Positions 8,130 to 16,082 of a stretch of DNA of 33,888 nt are shown in pieces. The position numbers and the translations under genes were made by a program. Position 1 is the first letter of the stretch. Each line of letters begins with the position of its first letter. Below the pieces are notes generated by a model. The model saw only the letters and a program-made list of their open reading frames with translations, was not told the origin of the DNA and searched no databases. Source of the stretch: Peptococcaceae bacterium (GTDB lineage: Bacteria; Bacillota; Desulfitobacteriia; Desulfitobacteriales; Syntrophobotulaceae). The DNA is taken from positions 1 through 33,888 of the forward strand of contig JAAYUV010000054.1 in the NCBI GenBank assembly GCA_012517475.1, written 5' to 3'.

Positions 8130-9293
8130 TTATTTGGCTTTGACCGTATCCATATACGTGAATTTCCCGCCTTTTACGGTCTTAATAACGGCATCTTTAA
8201 CAGCATCCCCATTGACATCCAGTGTGATAGGCCCTGCTGCACCAGGGAAATCCTTGGTAGCGGCCAGAGCTTCACGGATCTTAACAGGATCTGAGGAATT
8301 AGCACGTTTCATAGCATCCAGGATCAGGATATAGGCATCATAACCAAGAGCTGTAACAGCAGCGGGTTCTTTTCCAGGGTAAGCTTTTTTGTATTCATCA
8401 AGGAACTTGGTTGATTCCGGAGTCATGGTAACGGAAGGATCAAAGAAGGTAGAGAATACTGCGCCTTCCACTTCAGCTCCGCCGACTTTGAGGAATTCAT
8501 CAGTTTCCCAGGTATCTCCACCTATGAAAGGTGTTTTGATGCCAAGTTTTTTGGCTTGTTTGATAATAAGCGCTGATTCGGTAAAGTTACCAGGAGCAAA
8601 AATTACGTCAGGATTTTTGGATTTAACATTCGTTAATTGAGCAGAGAAATCATTATCACCAGTTTGATAGTTGGAGGTCTCTACAACAGAATTCGGATCA
8701 CCGGTAAGCTTTACGAACTCGGCTTTAAAGAAACTTGCCAGACCTACTGCATAGTCATTGGATACTTCCTGGATGATAGCAGCTTTCTTAGCGCCAAGCT
8801 TGTTAAATGCATATCTGGCCATTACGGTTCCTTGGAAAGGATCGATAAAGCAGACGCGGAAATAATAATCATTTCCCTGAGTAACTAACGGATTGGTACA
8901 AGAGGCCCCAACAGCCGGAACTTTCTTTTCCTTTACGATATTGCCGGCAGCGATAGAATAACCGGAACCCCAGGATCCGATAATTGCAGATACTTTGTCT
9001 TTTTCAATAAGGCGGGCAGCTGCGGATGCTGCTTCAGCTTTGTCGGACTTATTGTCAACCACAACAAGCTCAACTTTTTTCCCAAGTACTTCCGGGTAAA
9101 GCTTGTTTGCAAGCTTCATGCCCTCTACTTCGAGTTCCCCACCGGCAGCATTAGCGCCTGTCAGAGGCTCAAATACGCCGATCTTGATTGTCTCCGGAGC
9201 AGCTGGAGTACTACTGGGTTTTGATGAAGCACAGCCGGCTACCATGATAGCAACCAGCATGACACTGAGGAGAATGGATAGAACCTTTTTCAT
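8130..9293 (-). CDS. livK: Branched-chain amino-acid-binding lipoprotein LivK
   Basis: This is the extracytoplasmic receptor of the Liv transporter, 387 residues. It opens with a lipoprotein signal (MKKVLSILLSVMLVAIMVAGC, cysteine at residue 21) followed by a Ser/Pro-rich linker and a type I periplasmic-binding (Leu/Ile/Val-binding) fold: IKIGVFEPLTGANAAGG, VVVDNKSDKAEA, VSAIIGSWGSG, and IFAPGNFTESALIIKQAKKLG. The start was set at the ATG at 9293 after a GGGAGG site; a longer frame adds twelve residues before the signal peptide. It is the first gene of the liv operon. The actual ligand may be any of the aliphatic amino acids or a related compound. Confidence 0.92.
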   Translation of the reverse strand: MKKVLSILLSVMLVAIMVAGCASSKPSSTPAAPETIKIGVFEPLTGANAAGGELEVEGMKLANKLYPEVLGKKVELVVVDNKSDKAEAASAAARLIEKDKVSAIIGSWGSGYSIAAGNIVKEKKVPAVGASCTNPLVTQGNDYYFRVCFIDPFQGTVMARYAFNKLGAKKAAIIQEVSNDYAVGLASFFKAEFVKLTGDPNSVVETSNYQTGDNDFSAQLTNVKSKNPDVIFAPGNFTESALIIKQAKKLGIKTPFIGGDTWETDEFLKVGGAEVEGAVFSTFFDPSVTMTPESTKFLDEYKKAYPGKEPAAVTALGYDAYILILDAMKRANSSDPVKIREALAATKDFPGAAGPITLDVNGDAVKDAVIKTVKGGKFTYMDTVKAK

Positions 9294-9326
9294 CTCTCTT
9301 TTGACCTCCCTAGAAATATAAATGTG

Positions 9327-9355
9327 CACTATGTAGATACATAATCACTATGTAG
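9327..9355. promoter_or_regulatory. 10-base direct repeat upstream of livK, candidate operator
   Basis: CACTATGTAG occurs at 9327-9336 and again at 9346-9355, starts 19 bases apart, or nearly two helical turns. It lies 35-60 bases upstream of the livK start and could be a regulator site; no known regulator motif was recognised. Confidence 0.4.
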
Positions 9356-9486
9356 CGTATCATAACCTTTTCGCATATTCAATTATTATTACTATTAAAA
9401 TTTAAAGAAATCTGATATTATTTTGAATTTTGTATCCTAATTAATAATTCCACCTTGGTTTTTTGGTGAATATCTTTTTTCTTGCA

Positions 9487-9503
9487 GATAATACAGTATT
9501 ATC
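9487..9503. promoter_or_regulatory. Perfect 17-base palindrome in the livK upstream region
   Basis: GATAATAC-A-GTATTATC is a perfect inverted repeat with 8-base arms and a single central base. Its compact symmetry is that of a dimeric regulator site more than of an RNA hairpin. Function unknown. Confidence 0.35.
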
Positions 9504-9716
9504 TTTTCTATAATAAATCTCCAATTTGCTATCTTTTATAATATAGTTTCAAATATTAAAAATTTCTGGACTTTTAGATAACCTATTGCTCTTTTATATA
9601 TCAATAGATAATAAATTTAGCTTTTATATAATAATACTTTCCCCTAAATGTGTAAGACGATTAGAAAAAAAAGTTAAGAATACCAGTATAAAAAGATCAT
9701 TTAGGTCATGCCAATA

Positions 9717-9754
9717 AAAAAGCCTTTTGAAGTTTTTTCCTCAAAAGGCTTTTT
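9717..9754 (-). terminator. Terminator overlapping the end of the aromatic-exporter-like gene
   Basis: Arms 9741-9754 and 9717-9730 pair perfectly over 14 bases around a 10-base loop, and the minus strand ends in GGCTTTTTATTGG. The last codons and TGA stop of the upstream gene (9741-9743) form the 5' arm. Confidence 0.85.
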
Positions 9755-10829
9755 CCGTCAGAGAGTAACTTAAGAGCCGGGTGGATTCTTTGGCAAACCA
9801 GCGAATATTGTATGTGATGATTGAAACCTCCATTAACGCATGCATATAATAGCTGGTCGGGGGATTTTTTTCCTGCCATTGGTTTAGCAGGTCATGAAGT
9901 TTGCTCCAAACCCGTGGTTCGGGATAAATTGCCGCTTGTTCTCCTCTGATTTTTTTCTGGAGTTCCAGATTATATGTGGTAGCATTAAACATAACATTTA
10001 AAAGCATTTCAAAAATATGATTAAATTCGCAGCTGATCTTGGGATCATTTGCTTCTTCTCTCCGCATTTTTCTTTCCCCGGCCAAAAACAGCAGGTCTTG
10101 AGACCTTTGCCAAAGTCCTCTGTTATAATTCAAATATTCTTTTAAAAACTTTTCTTCTCCGGTTTTTTGGGTAATATTCCTATTTCCTGCAGGAACATTC
10201 CATTCATCCCGGTAGAGATCATAGAGGCGCTCTGCCTCTTCGTAGAGGGCCAGAAACTCCTGTTGATTTCTGTTTATTTCCTCTTCGGTAGGTACATTCA
10301 AATGCAAATAACGATTTAATGATTCCGAAAATCTTTGCACAACCAGATTATTGAGTTTAATGAGTTTGCTTTCCAGTGTCTTCCGGTAACGGGGCGGAGA
10401 AATAGCCAAATTAATAATATTCGCCGTAACAATTCCAATCAAAATTGCCAGGGATCTAACCAATGCATGATCAAGAAATTGAACCTGGGGGGAAGCCAGA
10501 ATAAAAATGGCCGAGATAATAGCAAGTACGATATGGTTTTGGGCCTGATATACTCTCGTACAAATTAAGATGACAATGATCGTTGCTAAAGCCATACTGA
10601 TAAATAAAACAGGAACGGTCATCCCTAAAATGATCCCGACAGCAATGGCGATAAGATTAACGATTACCTGTTCAAGGGCGTTTTTCAGGCTTTTCCCTAT
10701 GGATTGCTGCATACAAACTACGGCTGAAGTAGCTGCAAACAAAGGAGGCTCAATTTTCAGCAGCATACAAATATATACGCTTAATGCTACGGCTATGCCG
10801 GTTTTCAATGTCCTTGCGCCGATATTCAA
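9741..10829 (-). CDS. Aromatic acid exporter family membrane protein (ArAE/FUSC type)
   Basis: This is a 362-residue protein with an N-terminal membrane half (about six hydrophobic segments in residues 1-155, starting TLKTGIAVALSVYICMLL and including a PPLFAATSAVVCMQQSIGKSLKNA stretch) and a C-terminal soluble, helix-rich half. This layout and the early PPxFAA.SAVV.MQ motif match the aromatic acid exporter (DUF939) family, proteins thought to export aromatic acids or other small molecules. The start is TTG at 10829 behind AGAGGGTGAG. It is a single-gene unit with its own terminator, whose 5' arm contains the stop codon. The exported compound cannot be deduced. Confidence 0.75.
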   Translation of the reverse strand: MNIGARTLKTGIAVALSVYICMLLKIEPPLFAATSAVVCMQQSIGKSLKNALEQVIVNLIAIAVGIILGMTVPVLFISMALATIIVILICTRVYQAQNHIVLAIISAIFILASPQVQFLDHALVRSLAILIGIVTANIINLAISPPRYRKTLESKLIKLNNLVVQRFSESLNRYLHLNVPTEEEINRNQQEFLALYEEAERLYDLYRDEWNVPAGNRNITQKTGEEKFLKEYLNYNRGLWQRSQDLLFLAGERKMRREEANDPKISCEFNHIFEMLLNVMFNATTYNLELQKKIRGEQAAIYPEPRVWSKLHDLLNQWQEKNPPTSYYMHALMEVSIITYNIRWFAKESTRLLSYSLTEKAF

Positions 10830-10881
10830 GTTATCTCACCCTCTATAGTTTAAGAATTAAATGTAAAACCGTTGACATCTT

Positions 10882-10910
10882 TTGACTCATTCTTATTGGT
10901 CTATTATAAG
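10882..10910 (+). promoter_or_regulatory. Candidate sigma-A promoter upstream of tlp
   Basis: TTGACT (10882-10887), a 17-base spacer and TATAAG (10905-10910) face the tlp gene, leaving a leader of about 150 bases. Spore protein genes of this kind are usually read by a forespore sigma factor, and I found no convincing sigma-G site, so the assignment is tentative. Confidence 0.35.
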
Positions 10911-11069
10911 CTATTCCTATTTAATTCGATATATTTGTTTAGAACTTAGGTATTTTTTTATTTCAGTTGAAAAAACCTTACAAATATTATTGATCTTGTA
11001 TAAGAACAACCATGGCTTCAAACAATATGGATGATTCAAACCATCACAATATCAAGGAGGAAACTGAAT

Positions 11070-11297
11070 ATGAAGCATAACCCGGATGACCGCAGGGACA
11101 ATGTTGAACGAATCCAGCATAACATTAACCATACGATTAAAAATATGGAACTGGCCGAAGAAATGATAGAAAAAACAAGTGATCACAAAACCAAAGAAGA
11201 TTTAAAAGAAAAGAACGAAAGAAGGCGTGAAGCATTAAACGGAATGAGAGCCGAAATACAGGATGAGGCTTGGGATAGAGAACACGGATATCAATAA
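11070..11297 (+). CDS. tlp: Small acid-soluble spore protein Tlp
   Basis: This 75-residue, very hydrophilic, highly charged protein matches the Tlp spore-protein family. NPDDRRDNVERIQHNI near the start and the KNERRREALNGMRAEIQDE stretch near the end resemble Bacillus Tlp. In Bacillus it is a minor forespore protein made late in sporulation; its role is not well defined despite the old name (thioredoxin-like protein). The start at 11070 was chosen because AAGGAGG lies at ideal distance; a longer frame from 11031 would run through that site. With SigH it marks the organism as a spore former. It stands alone with a strong terminator. Confidence 0.85.
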   Translation: MKHNPDDRRDNVERIQHNINHTIKNMELAEEMIEKTSDHKTKEDLKEKNERRREALNGMRAEIQDEAWDREHGYQ

Positions 11298-11308
11298 TTT
11301 TAAAAAAG

Positions 11309-11356
11309 AAAAGCTTTCAGTTTCTCCGAAAAATCCGGAGATCTGAAAGCTTTTTT
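11309..11356. terminator. Bidirectional terminator between tlp and the flavin reductase gene
   Basis: A long interrupted stem (AAAAGCTTTCAG with CTGAAAGCTTTT, then TCTCCG with CGGAGA) is followed by TTTTTT on the plus strand and by CTTTTCTTTTTT on the minus strand. It lies between two convergent genes and can end both. Confidence 0.85.
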
Positions 11357-11420
11357 GTCCGATTGTAAGTTGATTTAAGCCTATCGATGGAGCATATAAA
11401 TCGTTTTAGCAGATACAGTA

Positions 11421-11936
11421 TCATGCTTTCCGGAGATAACAGCCTGTTATTTCTCCGATATACATCCTGTGATAATCCTTTCCGTTATAGTTCTTTTCAA
11501 TGCCAGGTGCAAGGAAATGATTAGGTTCAAGATCCTGATAATAGACCTTTTTACATTCTATAACCAGCCTGGCCTCTTGAAAAGATATCCCGCCGCCGTC
11601 GGTTTGAACGGGAGTAATTCCTGTAGCAGCGATTTTATCCACATCTCTGCCCGATTTTGAACCGCAAAAGCTTAATACTTTCTTATAGGCTTCTTCAAAG
11701 AAAGAAAGGGTAAATATTTCTGATTTCTCCATAAAATCAAAGGTATAACGGGAGGGTCTAACGACACAAAAACAAACTTTCTTATTCCAGAGTATCCCAA
11801 GACCGCCCCAGCTCGCGGTCATTGTATTGAACTTTTGCATATCTCCGGCAGTTATCAGCATCCAATCCGTCCCAATCAGCTTGAAAGGATTCTCCTCTAA
11901 CTTTTCCGGTTCTATTGCCATAAATTTATCATTCAT
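11421..11936 (-). CDS. Flavin reductase-like, FMN-binding split-barrel protein
   Basis: This 171-residue protein belongs to the flavin reductase domain family. NTMTASWGGLGILWNKKVCFCVVRPSRYT is the typical flavin-binding region (the T-A-SW segment and the R-P-S-RYT loop), followed by FTLSFFEEAYKKVLSFCGSKSGRD. Members bind FMN and act as NAD(P)H:flavin oxidoreductases or as small flavoproteins of unknown job in anaerobes. The ATG follows GGAGG (CGGAGGAATAAAAATG). It is a single gene, convergent with tlp and sharing its terminator. The short, cysteine-containing version here resembles those in Clostridia; the electron donor and acceptor cannot be inferred. Confidence 0.8.
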   Translation of the reverse strand: MNDKFMAIEPEKLEENPFKLIGTDWMLITAGDMQKFNTMTASWGGLGILWNKKVCFCVVRPSRYTFDFMEKSEIFTLSFFEEAYKKVLSFCGSKSGRDVDKIAATGITPVQTDGGGISFQEARLVIECKKVYYQDLEPNHFLAPGIEKNYNGKDYHRMYIGEITGCYLRKA

Positions 11937-12064
11937 TTTTATTCCTCCGATCAGTTATTTATATGATATTATCTTTCTACCATCTTTGTTATTTATCCTT
12001 TATTTTATACAGATACTCCTGAGAAAAACCTGTTTACCCCAGCAATTGATATAATCCATAAACA

Positions 12065-12091
12065 TAAAAAACCATCAAATACTGATGGTTT
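12065..12091 (-). terminator. Terminator of the tRNA cluster
   Basis: A perfect 9-bp stem (12069-12077 with 12083-12091) and 5-base loop are followed on the minus strand by TTTTTTATG. It lies 13 bases after the CCA end of tRNA-fMet. Confidence 0.85.
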
Positions 12092-12103
12092 CAAATTTTC
12101 GTT

Positions 12104-12178
<75 letters not shown>

Positions 12179-12200
12179 ATGTTGGATTATTTAATTTAAA

Positions 12201-12284
12201 TGGTGGGCAGGGATGGATTCGAACCACCGTACCTTTCGGAACAGATTTACAGTCTGCCGCCTTTAACCACTCGGCCACCTACCC
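12201..12284 (-). tRNA. tRNA-Tyr (anticodon GTA)
   Basis: The 84-base class II tRNA has acceptor arms GGGTAGG and CCTGCCC with one G-T pair, anticodon loop CTGTAAA, a long variable arm and an encoded CCA. It lies 10 bases after tRNA-Thr. Confidence 0.93.
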
Positions 12285-12294
12285 ATTTAGCTTT

Positions 12295-12370
12295 TGGAGC
12301 CGACGATGGGACTCGAACCCGCAACCTGCTGATTACAAATCAGCTGCTCTGCCAATTGAGCTACGTCGGC
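12295..12370 (-). tRNA. tRNA-Thr (anticodon TGT)
   Basis: The 76-base cloverleaf has acceptor arms GCCGACG and CGTCGGC, anticodon stem CTGAT/ATCAG around TTTGTAA, T-loop GGTTCGAGTCC and an encoded CCA. It is the first gene of the cluster, just downstream of a strong promoter. Confidence 0.93.
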
Positions 12371-12385
12371 ATCGGACACCAATGT

Positions 12386-12415
12386 ATTGTATCAGAAATT
12401 CTTGCTTCTTGTCAA
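12386..12415 (-). promoter_or_regulatory. Sigma-A promoter of the tRNA cluster
   Basis: On the minus strand TTGACA (12415-12410) and TACAAT (12391-12386) are separated by 18 bases, placing the transcription start a few bases before tRNA-Thr. The near-consensus sequence fits a strong stable-RNA promoter. Confidence 0.75.
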
Positions 12416-12531
12416 TGATTATTAAAAGAGTTTTTAGTGGAAATTGCTAACATTGATGCTCCGGCCGCGTCCGATTGTTAAAAACTGCTGACAAAAAATT
12501 AGTATGGCTGGATTCTAAATTTATATGCAAG

Positions 12532-12555
12532 TTTCCATATATCTTTCCATATATC
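12532..12555. repeat. Tandem 12-base repeat after sigH
   Basis: TTTCCATATATC occurs twice head to tail (12532-12543 and 12544-12555) in the region between sigH and the tRNA promoter. No function is apparent. Confidence 0.5.
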
Positions 12556-12589
12556 TTATGTAAGAAAAAGCTCTTTGTTCTTTTTTTCT

Positions 12590-13249
12590 TTAAGCACCGC
12601 GATGTTCAAGATACCTCTCCAGCTTTCTTTTTACCCTCTGAAGAGCATTATCAATGGATTTCACATGCCTCCGCAAATCGACCGCTATCTCCTGATAGGA
12701 TTTGCCCTCAAGATAAGCCATAAGCACTTCCCATTCAAGTGAACTGAGAATCTCACCCATTTTTTCTTCAATGTCATCAAATTCTTCCCGGCTGATAATC
12801 AATTCCTCAGGGTCGGTAATTTTGGTGCCTGAAATGACATCGAGCAAAGTTCTGTCCGAATCTTCATCATAAATGGGTTTATTGAGGGAAACATAGGAAT
12901 TAAGCGGAATATGCTTTTGTCTCGTTGCTGTCTTTATGGCGGTAATAATTTGTCTGGTGATACAAAGTTCTGCAAAGGCCCGAAAAGAAGAGAGCTTGTC
13001 CCCTCTAAAATCCCGAATTGCCTTGTAGAGACCAATCATACCTTCCTGAATGATATCTTCCCGGTCAGCCCCGATTAAGAAGTATGATCTGGCCTTGGCT
13101 CTAACAAAATTTTTATATTTGTTGATTAAGTACTCCTGCGCAGCAGCGTCACCCAATTTAGCCAATTCTACTAGCTCTTCGTCTACTACTGTCTCGTTTG
13201 CTTCAAAATCCTCTGGAATCTCTGGCTGGAGATTATAGGTCAAGTCCAT
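12590..13249 (-). CDS. sigH: RNA polymerase sporulation sigma factor SigH
   Basis: This sigma-70-type factor drives early stationary-phase and sporulation genes. Region 2 is almost identical to Bacillus SigH as I remember it (NFVRAKARSYFLIGADREDI, QEGMIGLYKAIRDF, AFAELCITRQII, TAIKTATRQKHIPLNSYVS), and region 4 carries SYQEIAVDLRRHVKSIDNAL. The ATG at 13249 gives 219 residues, but its GGGAGG is only about one base away. A TTG two codons later (13241-13243) sits seven bases from GGAGG and may be the true start. The first 20 residues of the longest frame, from a TTG at 13309, look unlike the family. It is followed by the tRNA cluster where many Firmicutes have rpmG-secE-nusG. Confidence 0.93.
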   Translation of the reverse strand: MDLTYNLQPEIPEDFEANETVVDEELVELAKLGDAAAQEYLINKYKNFVRAKARSYFLIGADREDIIQEGMIGLYKAIRDFRGDKLSSFRAFAELCITRQIITAIKTATRQKHIPLNSYVSLNKPIYDEDSDRTLLDVISGTKITDPEELIISREEFDDIEEKMGEILSSLEWEVLMAYLEGKSYQEIAVDLRRHVKSIDNALQRVKRKLERYLEHRGA

Positions 13250-13339
13250 CCCTCCCGAAGTCAATTCACGAAGGAAAAGGTGATGCCGCGTGAATTCAGT
13301 AAATAACAAAGTAATTATAACTGAAATGCGTAAATAGCG

Positions 13340-14107
13340 TCAAGGCGAAGATTGACGGGAAATGTCGGACAAGCCTTGATTTCTCTGTCTTCTGACTTCA
13401 TACATGATAATGGATCCCGCAACACTGGCATTAAGAGAGGAAATTTTTCCCAACATAGGCAGGGAGATGATTTCATCACAATTCTCCCGAACCAGTCTTC
13501 CCAAGCCTTTATCTTCCCCTCCGATAACAATCACCCGCGGTCCGGTCAGATCTGCCTGGTAAATATCTCTTCCTCCCGCTTCAGCTCCCGAAACCCAGCA
13601 TCCCTTTTCTTGTAAATATTTCAAGGTTTGTACTAAATTGCTTACTCTGGCTACCGGCACGTATTCCACCGCGCCTGCAGACGTCCTTCCTACAGCGGCT
13701 GTAAGTCCGGCACTTCTTCTTTTGGGAATAATCACACCATGTACTCCCGCTGCATCGGCCGTTCTTAACAGTGCGCCAAGGTTATGGGGGTCCTCTATTT
13801 CATCCAGAACTAAAATAAATGGGTCTTCCTTTTTACTATAGGCAATCTCAAGGATTTCCTCCGGTTCAACATATTCTTTACAAGCCGTAAAAGCGACAAC
13901 TCCCTGATGCTTCTCTCCGGCACTGTATTTTTCCAGCACTGCCTGATCCACGAATTGATAGGGAAGTCCTCTTTCTTTTATCAGGTGAAGGATGTCCTGA
14001 TTCCTGCCCTGGTTTTTTTCATTTTTTAATAGAATTTTATGGACCGGATTTCCCGATTTTATCAGCTCAAGTACCGCATTACGCCCACAAAGAATATTTT
14101 CTTCCAT
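13340..14107 (-). CDS. rlmB: 23S rRNA 2'-O-ribose methyltransferase RlmB (SpoU family)
   Basis: This enzyme uses S-adenosylmethionine to methylate the ribose of a guanosine (G2251 in E. coli numbering) in 23S rRNA. The 255-residue protein has a small N-terminal substrate-binding domain beginning with ILCGRNAVLELI, then the SPOUT domain with its three motifs: DPHNLGALLRTADAAG, VIGGEDKGL, and LPMLGKISSLNASVAGSII with the trefoil knot. The start at 14107 was preferred because AGGTGA precedes it; a longer frame adds nine residues. It lies between folA and sigH; yacP, which often separates rlmB and sigH, is absent. Confidence 0.92.
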   Translation of the reverse strand: MEENILCGRNAVLELIKSGNPVHKILLKNEKNQGRNQDILHLIKERGLPYQFVDQAVLEKYSAGEKHQGVVAFTACKEYVEPEEILEIAYSKKEDPFILVLDEIEDPHNLGALLRTADAAGVHGVIIPKRRSAGLTAAVGRTSAGAVEYVPVARVSNLVQTLKYLQEKGCWVSGAEAGGRDIYQADLTGPRVIVIGGEDKGLGRLVRENCDEIISLPMLGKISSLNASVAGSIIMYEVRRQRNQGLSDISRQSSP

Positions 14108-14182
14108 TTTATTCACCTGCCGGTTTAAATTCAATATCCTCTTTACTATTCCATAGCTGGAGAAAAACTATGAATAATGTGG

Positions 14183-14665
14183 CTATCTCTTACTATACCT
14201 TGAAAACCGAAAGAATATATCCTGATAGGTTCTAAGCTCTTCCTCAGATGTCAATGTCCATTCTTTATTCTCATCCATGTTTTCAAAATATTTATCGGCA
14301 GGGTATGTCTTATAGATCTTCGTAACATACGCTTCGGTACAATACGGCAGGAGCAATCGAAAAACTGATTCTCCCCCGATCACAAACAAATCATCCGTAT
14401 TATACTTCTTCATTTCCGTCAATATTTCATCCAAGGATCGGCAGACAATGACCCTTTCATCACTCAGGCTTTTACTCAATACAATATTGATCCGATCTTT
14501 CAACGGTTCTTTTCCCGGCAAAGAGTCATACGTTCCCCTGCCCATAATAACCACTTTGTTGATTGTCGTCTGCTTAAAAAATTTCATATCTTCCGGGATC
14601 CGCTGCAAAAGTTCCCCTTTGTAGCCAATCCCCCACTGTTGATCAACCGCAACAATTGCTTTCAT
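14183..14665 (-). CDS. folA: Dihydrofolate reductase
   Basis: The enzyme reduces dihydrofolate with NADPH, regenerating the tetrahydrofolate consumed by thymidylate synthase. The 160-residue protein is of normal length and shows the expected motifs: AIVAVDQQWGIGYKGELLQRIPED, with the acidic active-site residue in IPEDMKFFK; VVIMGRGTYDSLP for NADPH and folate contact; and LFVIGGESVFRLLLP near the end. GGGGG precedes its ATG. It follows thyA by 11 bases, which is logical because ThyA oxidises the methylene-tetrahydrofolate cofactor to dihydrofolate. It is a chromosomal-looking gene; nothing suggests a resistance cassette. Confidence 0.93.
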   Translation of the reverse strand: MKAIVAVDQQWGIGYKGELLQRIPEDMKFFKQTTINKVVIMGRGTYDSLPGKEPLKDRINIVLSKSLSDERVIVCRSLDEILTEMKKYNTDDLFVIGGESVFRLLLPYCTEAYVTKIYKTYPADKYFENMDENKEWTLTSEEELRTYQDIFFRFSRYSKR

Positions 14666-14676
14666 CTTATCCCCCT

Positions 14677-15507
14677 TTACACTGCAACTGGAATATTTTT
14701 AATCTGAGGCCCGCTTTGATAGTCCTCCAGTATAAAATCCTCCACCTTAAACGAATAAAACTCTTTGATATCCGGATTAATGCTAAGCTTTGGCGCGGGG
14801 TAGGGCGTTCTTTGAATCAATTCCCGAATCAAGGGAATGTGCCTGTCATAAATATGGGCGTCTGCGATTACATGAACAAATTCTCCAACCTGCAGTCTGT
14901 TTACCTGAGCCAACATATGAATGAGAATGGCATATTGAGCTACGTTCCAGTTGTTAGCAACCAGAATATCCTGGGATCGCTGATGAAGTATAGCATTCAA
15001 CCTGTTTTCGGTCACATTGAAAGTTATACTGTAAGCACAGGGATATAAGTTCATCTCATGCAGATCGGTATGATTGTACATATTGACAATCATTCTTCTG
15101 CTGTAAGGATTATTCTTCAGATCAAACAAAACTCTGTCTACCTGATCAAAGTCTCCCTCCGGGTATTTGTGCTTTATACCAAGCTGGTACCCGTATGCCT
15201 TTCCAATTGACCCTTTCTCGTCAGCCCAGCTATCCCAAATATGGCTGTTCAAATCGTGGACATTGTTGGATTTTTTTTGCCATATCCAAAGAATCTCATC
15301 AATAGCCGCTTTCAAATTGGTGGGCCGGAGAGTTAGAATCGGGAATTCTTCCGAAAGATCATATCGATTGACAACAGCAAACTTCTTAATGGTATGTGCC
15401 GGTTCCCCGTCATCCCACCTGGCCCTTACTTTTTCTCCCTGGGAAGAAAATCCGTTTTGCATGATATCTTTGCACATTTCTATAAAAAGAACATCTGCTT
15501 TGCTCAT
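14677..15507 (-). CDS. thyA: Thymidylate synthase ThyA
   Basis: The enzyme methylates dUMP to dTMP using methylenetetrahydrofolate. The 276-residue protein has the catalytic cysteine at C157 in LYPCAYS, the phosphate-binding SRR at 136-138 and the RSQDILVANNWNVAQYA stretch with the nucleotide-binding asparagine. The N-terminal ILWIWQKKSNNVHDLN and IGKAYGYQLG segments recall the Bacillus/phage phi3T ThyA branch more than E. coli ThyA. With folA it forms a dTMP-folate pair lodged between mrnC and rlmB. Many Clostridia have the flavin-dependent ThyX around here (recollection), so this may be a replacement. The ATG follows GGCGGGGAATC. Confidence 0.93.
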   Translation of the reverse strand: MSKADVLFIEMCKDIMQNGFSSQGEKVRARWDDGEPAHTIKKFAVVNRYDLSEEFPILTLRPTNLKAAIDEILWIWQKKSNNVHDLNSHIWDSWADEKGSIGKAYGYQLGIKHKYPEGDFDQVDRVLFDLKNNPYSRRMIVNMYNHTDLHEMNLYPCAYSITFNVTENRLNAILHQRSQDILVANNWNVAQYAILIHMLAQVNRLQVGEFVHVIADAHIYDRHIPLIRELIQRTPYPAPKLSINPDIKEFYSFKVEDFILEDYQSGPQIKNIPVAV

Positions 15508-15581
15508 AATAGATTCCCCGCCTCACTCTCATGTTATTTGTTCCCATATTGTCTGAAATCACCGGTATACGGATTCAACCG

Positions 15582-16037
15582 TCATTCCGATGATGAAAGA
15601 AGATCCATTATACTGTCTACCCGTTTAAAGATCTCATTCATCCTGGTTTTCTTACCAGTCAGGTACCAGTAGCCCACCAAAGCTTCAAATGCAGTAGCGT
15701 GCCGATAGGTCACCACATCGACATTGCGGGGGTGATGCCCCTTAGCATTACGGCCTCTCATCACGACATCCTTTTCCGTCTCATCAAGTTCCGGCATTAG
15801 AATTCTTAACAGTCCGGCCTGATTTTTAGCCTGTACATAATGAACGGCAGTTTTGTGCATTTCTTCAACTTTTTCTATCCCCTGTTCCAAGAGATGCTTC
15901 CGTACCCACAGTTCATAAACCGCATCACCCAAATAGGCAAGGAGCAGGATATTTACATCCTGCCACCTTTTATTCATTTTCACCGGGAAATCCTCAAGCA
16001 AACCACTGCAGGATTTCGTGTCGTCGATTTGATCCAA
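15582..16037 (-). CDS. mrnC: Mini-ribonuclease 3 (Mini-III)
   Basis: This is an RNase III-like dimer without a double-stranded RNA binding domain, which matures 23S rRNA. The 151-residue length fits. The catalytic helix motif LAYLGDAVYELWVRKHLL, the region KNQAGLLRILMPELDETEKDVVMRGRNAK and the second acidic cluster HATAFEALVGYWYLTG are all present. The start is TTG at 16037, supported by GGAAGG seven bases upstream. It follows cysS by 45 bases, the standard Firmicute order. The N-terminus (about 20 residues before the conserved helix) is slightly longer than in Bacillus; a downstream ATG at residue 21 is a less likely start. Confidence 0.9.
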   Translation of the reverse strand: MDQIDDTKSCSGLLEDFPVKMNKRWQDVNILLLAYLGDAVYELWVRKHLLEQGIEKVEEMHKTAVHYVQAKNQAGLLRILMPELDETEKDVVMRGRNAKGHHPRNVDVVTYRHATAFEALVGYWYLTGKKTRMNEIFKRVDSIMDLLSSSE

Positions 16038-16082
16038 ATTGATTCCTTCCTATTCTCAAAGATACACAATTAACAGAGTCAT

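Larger units (their letters stand above)
9294..9716. other. AT-rich intergenic region upstream of livK
   Basis: I see no gene in these 420 bases. The DNA is strongly AT-rich and must hold the liv promoter, though no clean -35/-10 pair stood out. It contains a direct repeat (9327-9355), a 17-base palindrome (9487-9503) and several copies of a CTTTTATATA-like word (around 9503, 9531, 9590 and 9621). Confidence 0.5.

Noticed and set aside
10871-10910. TTGACA at 10872 paired with TATTAT as a plus-strand promoter
   Set aside because: Spacing is about 24 bases, too long; the TTGACT/TATAAG pair with 17 bases fits better.
12200-12418. Plus-strand frame of 72 codons over the tRNA region
   Set aside because: It is antisense to tRNA-Tyr and tRNA-Thr and lacks a ribosome site.
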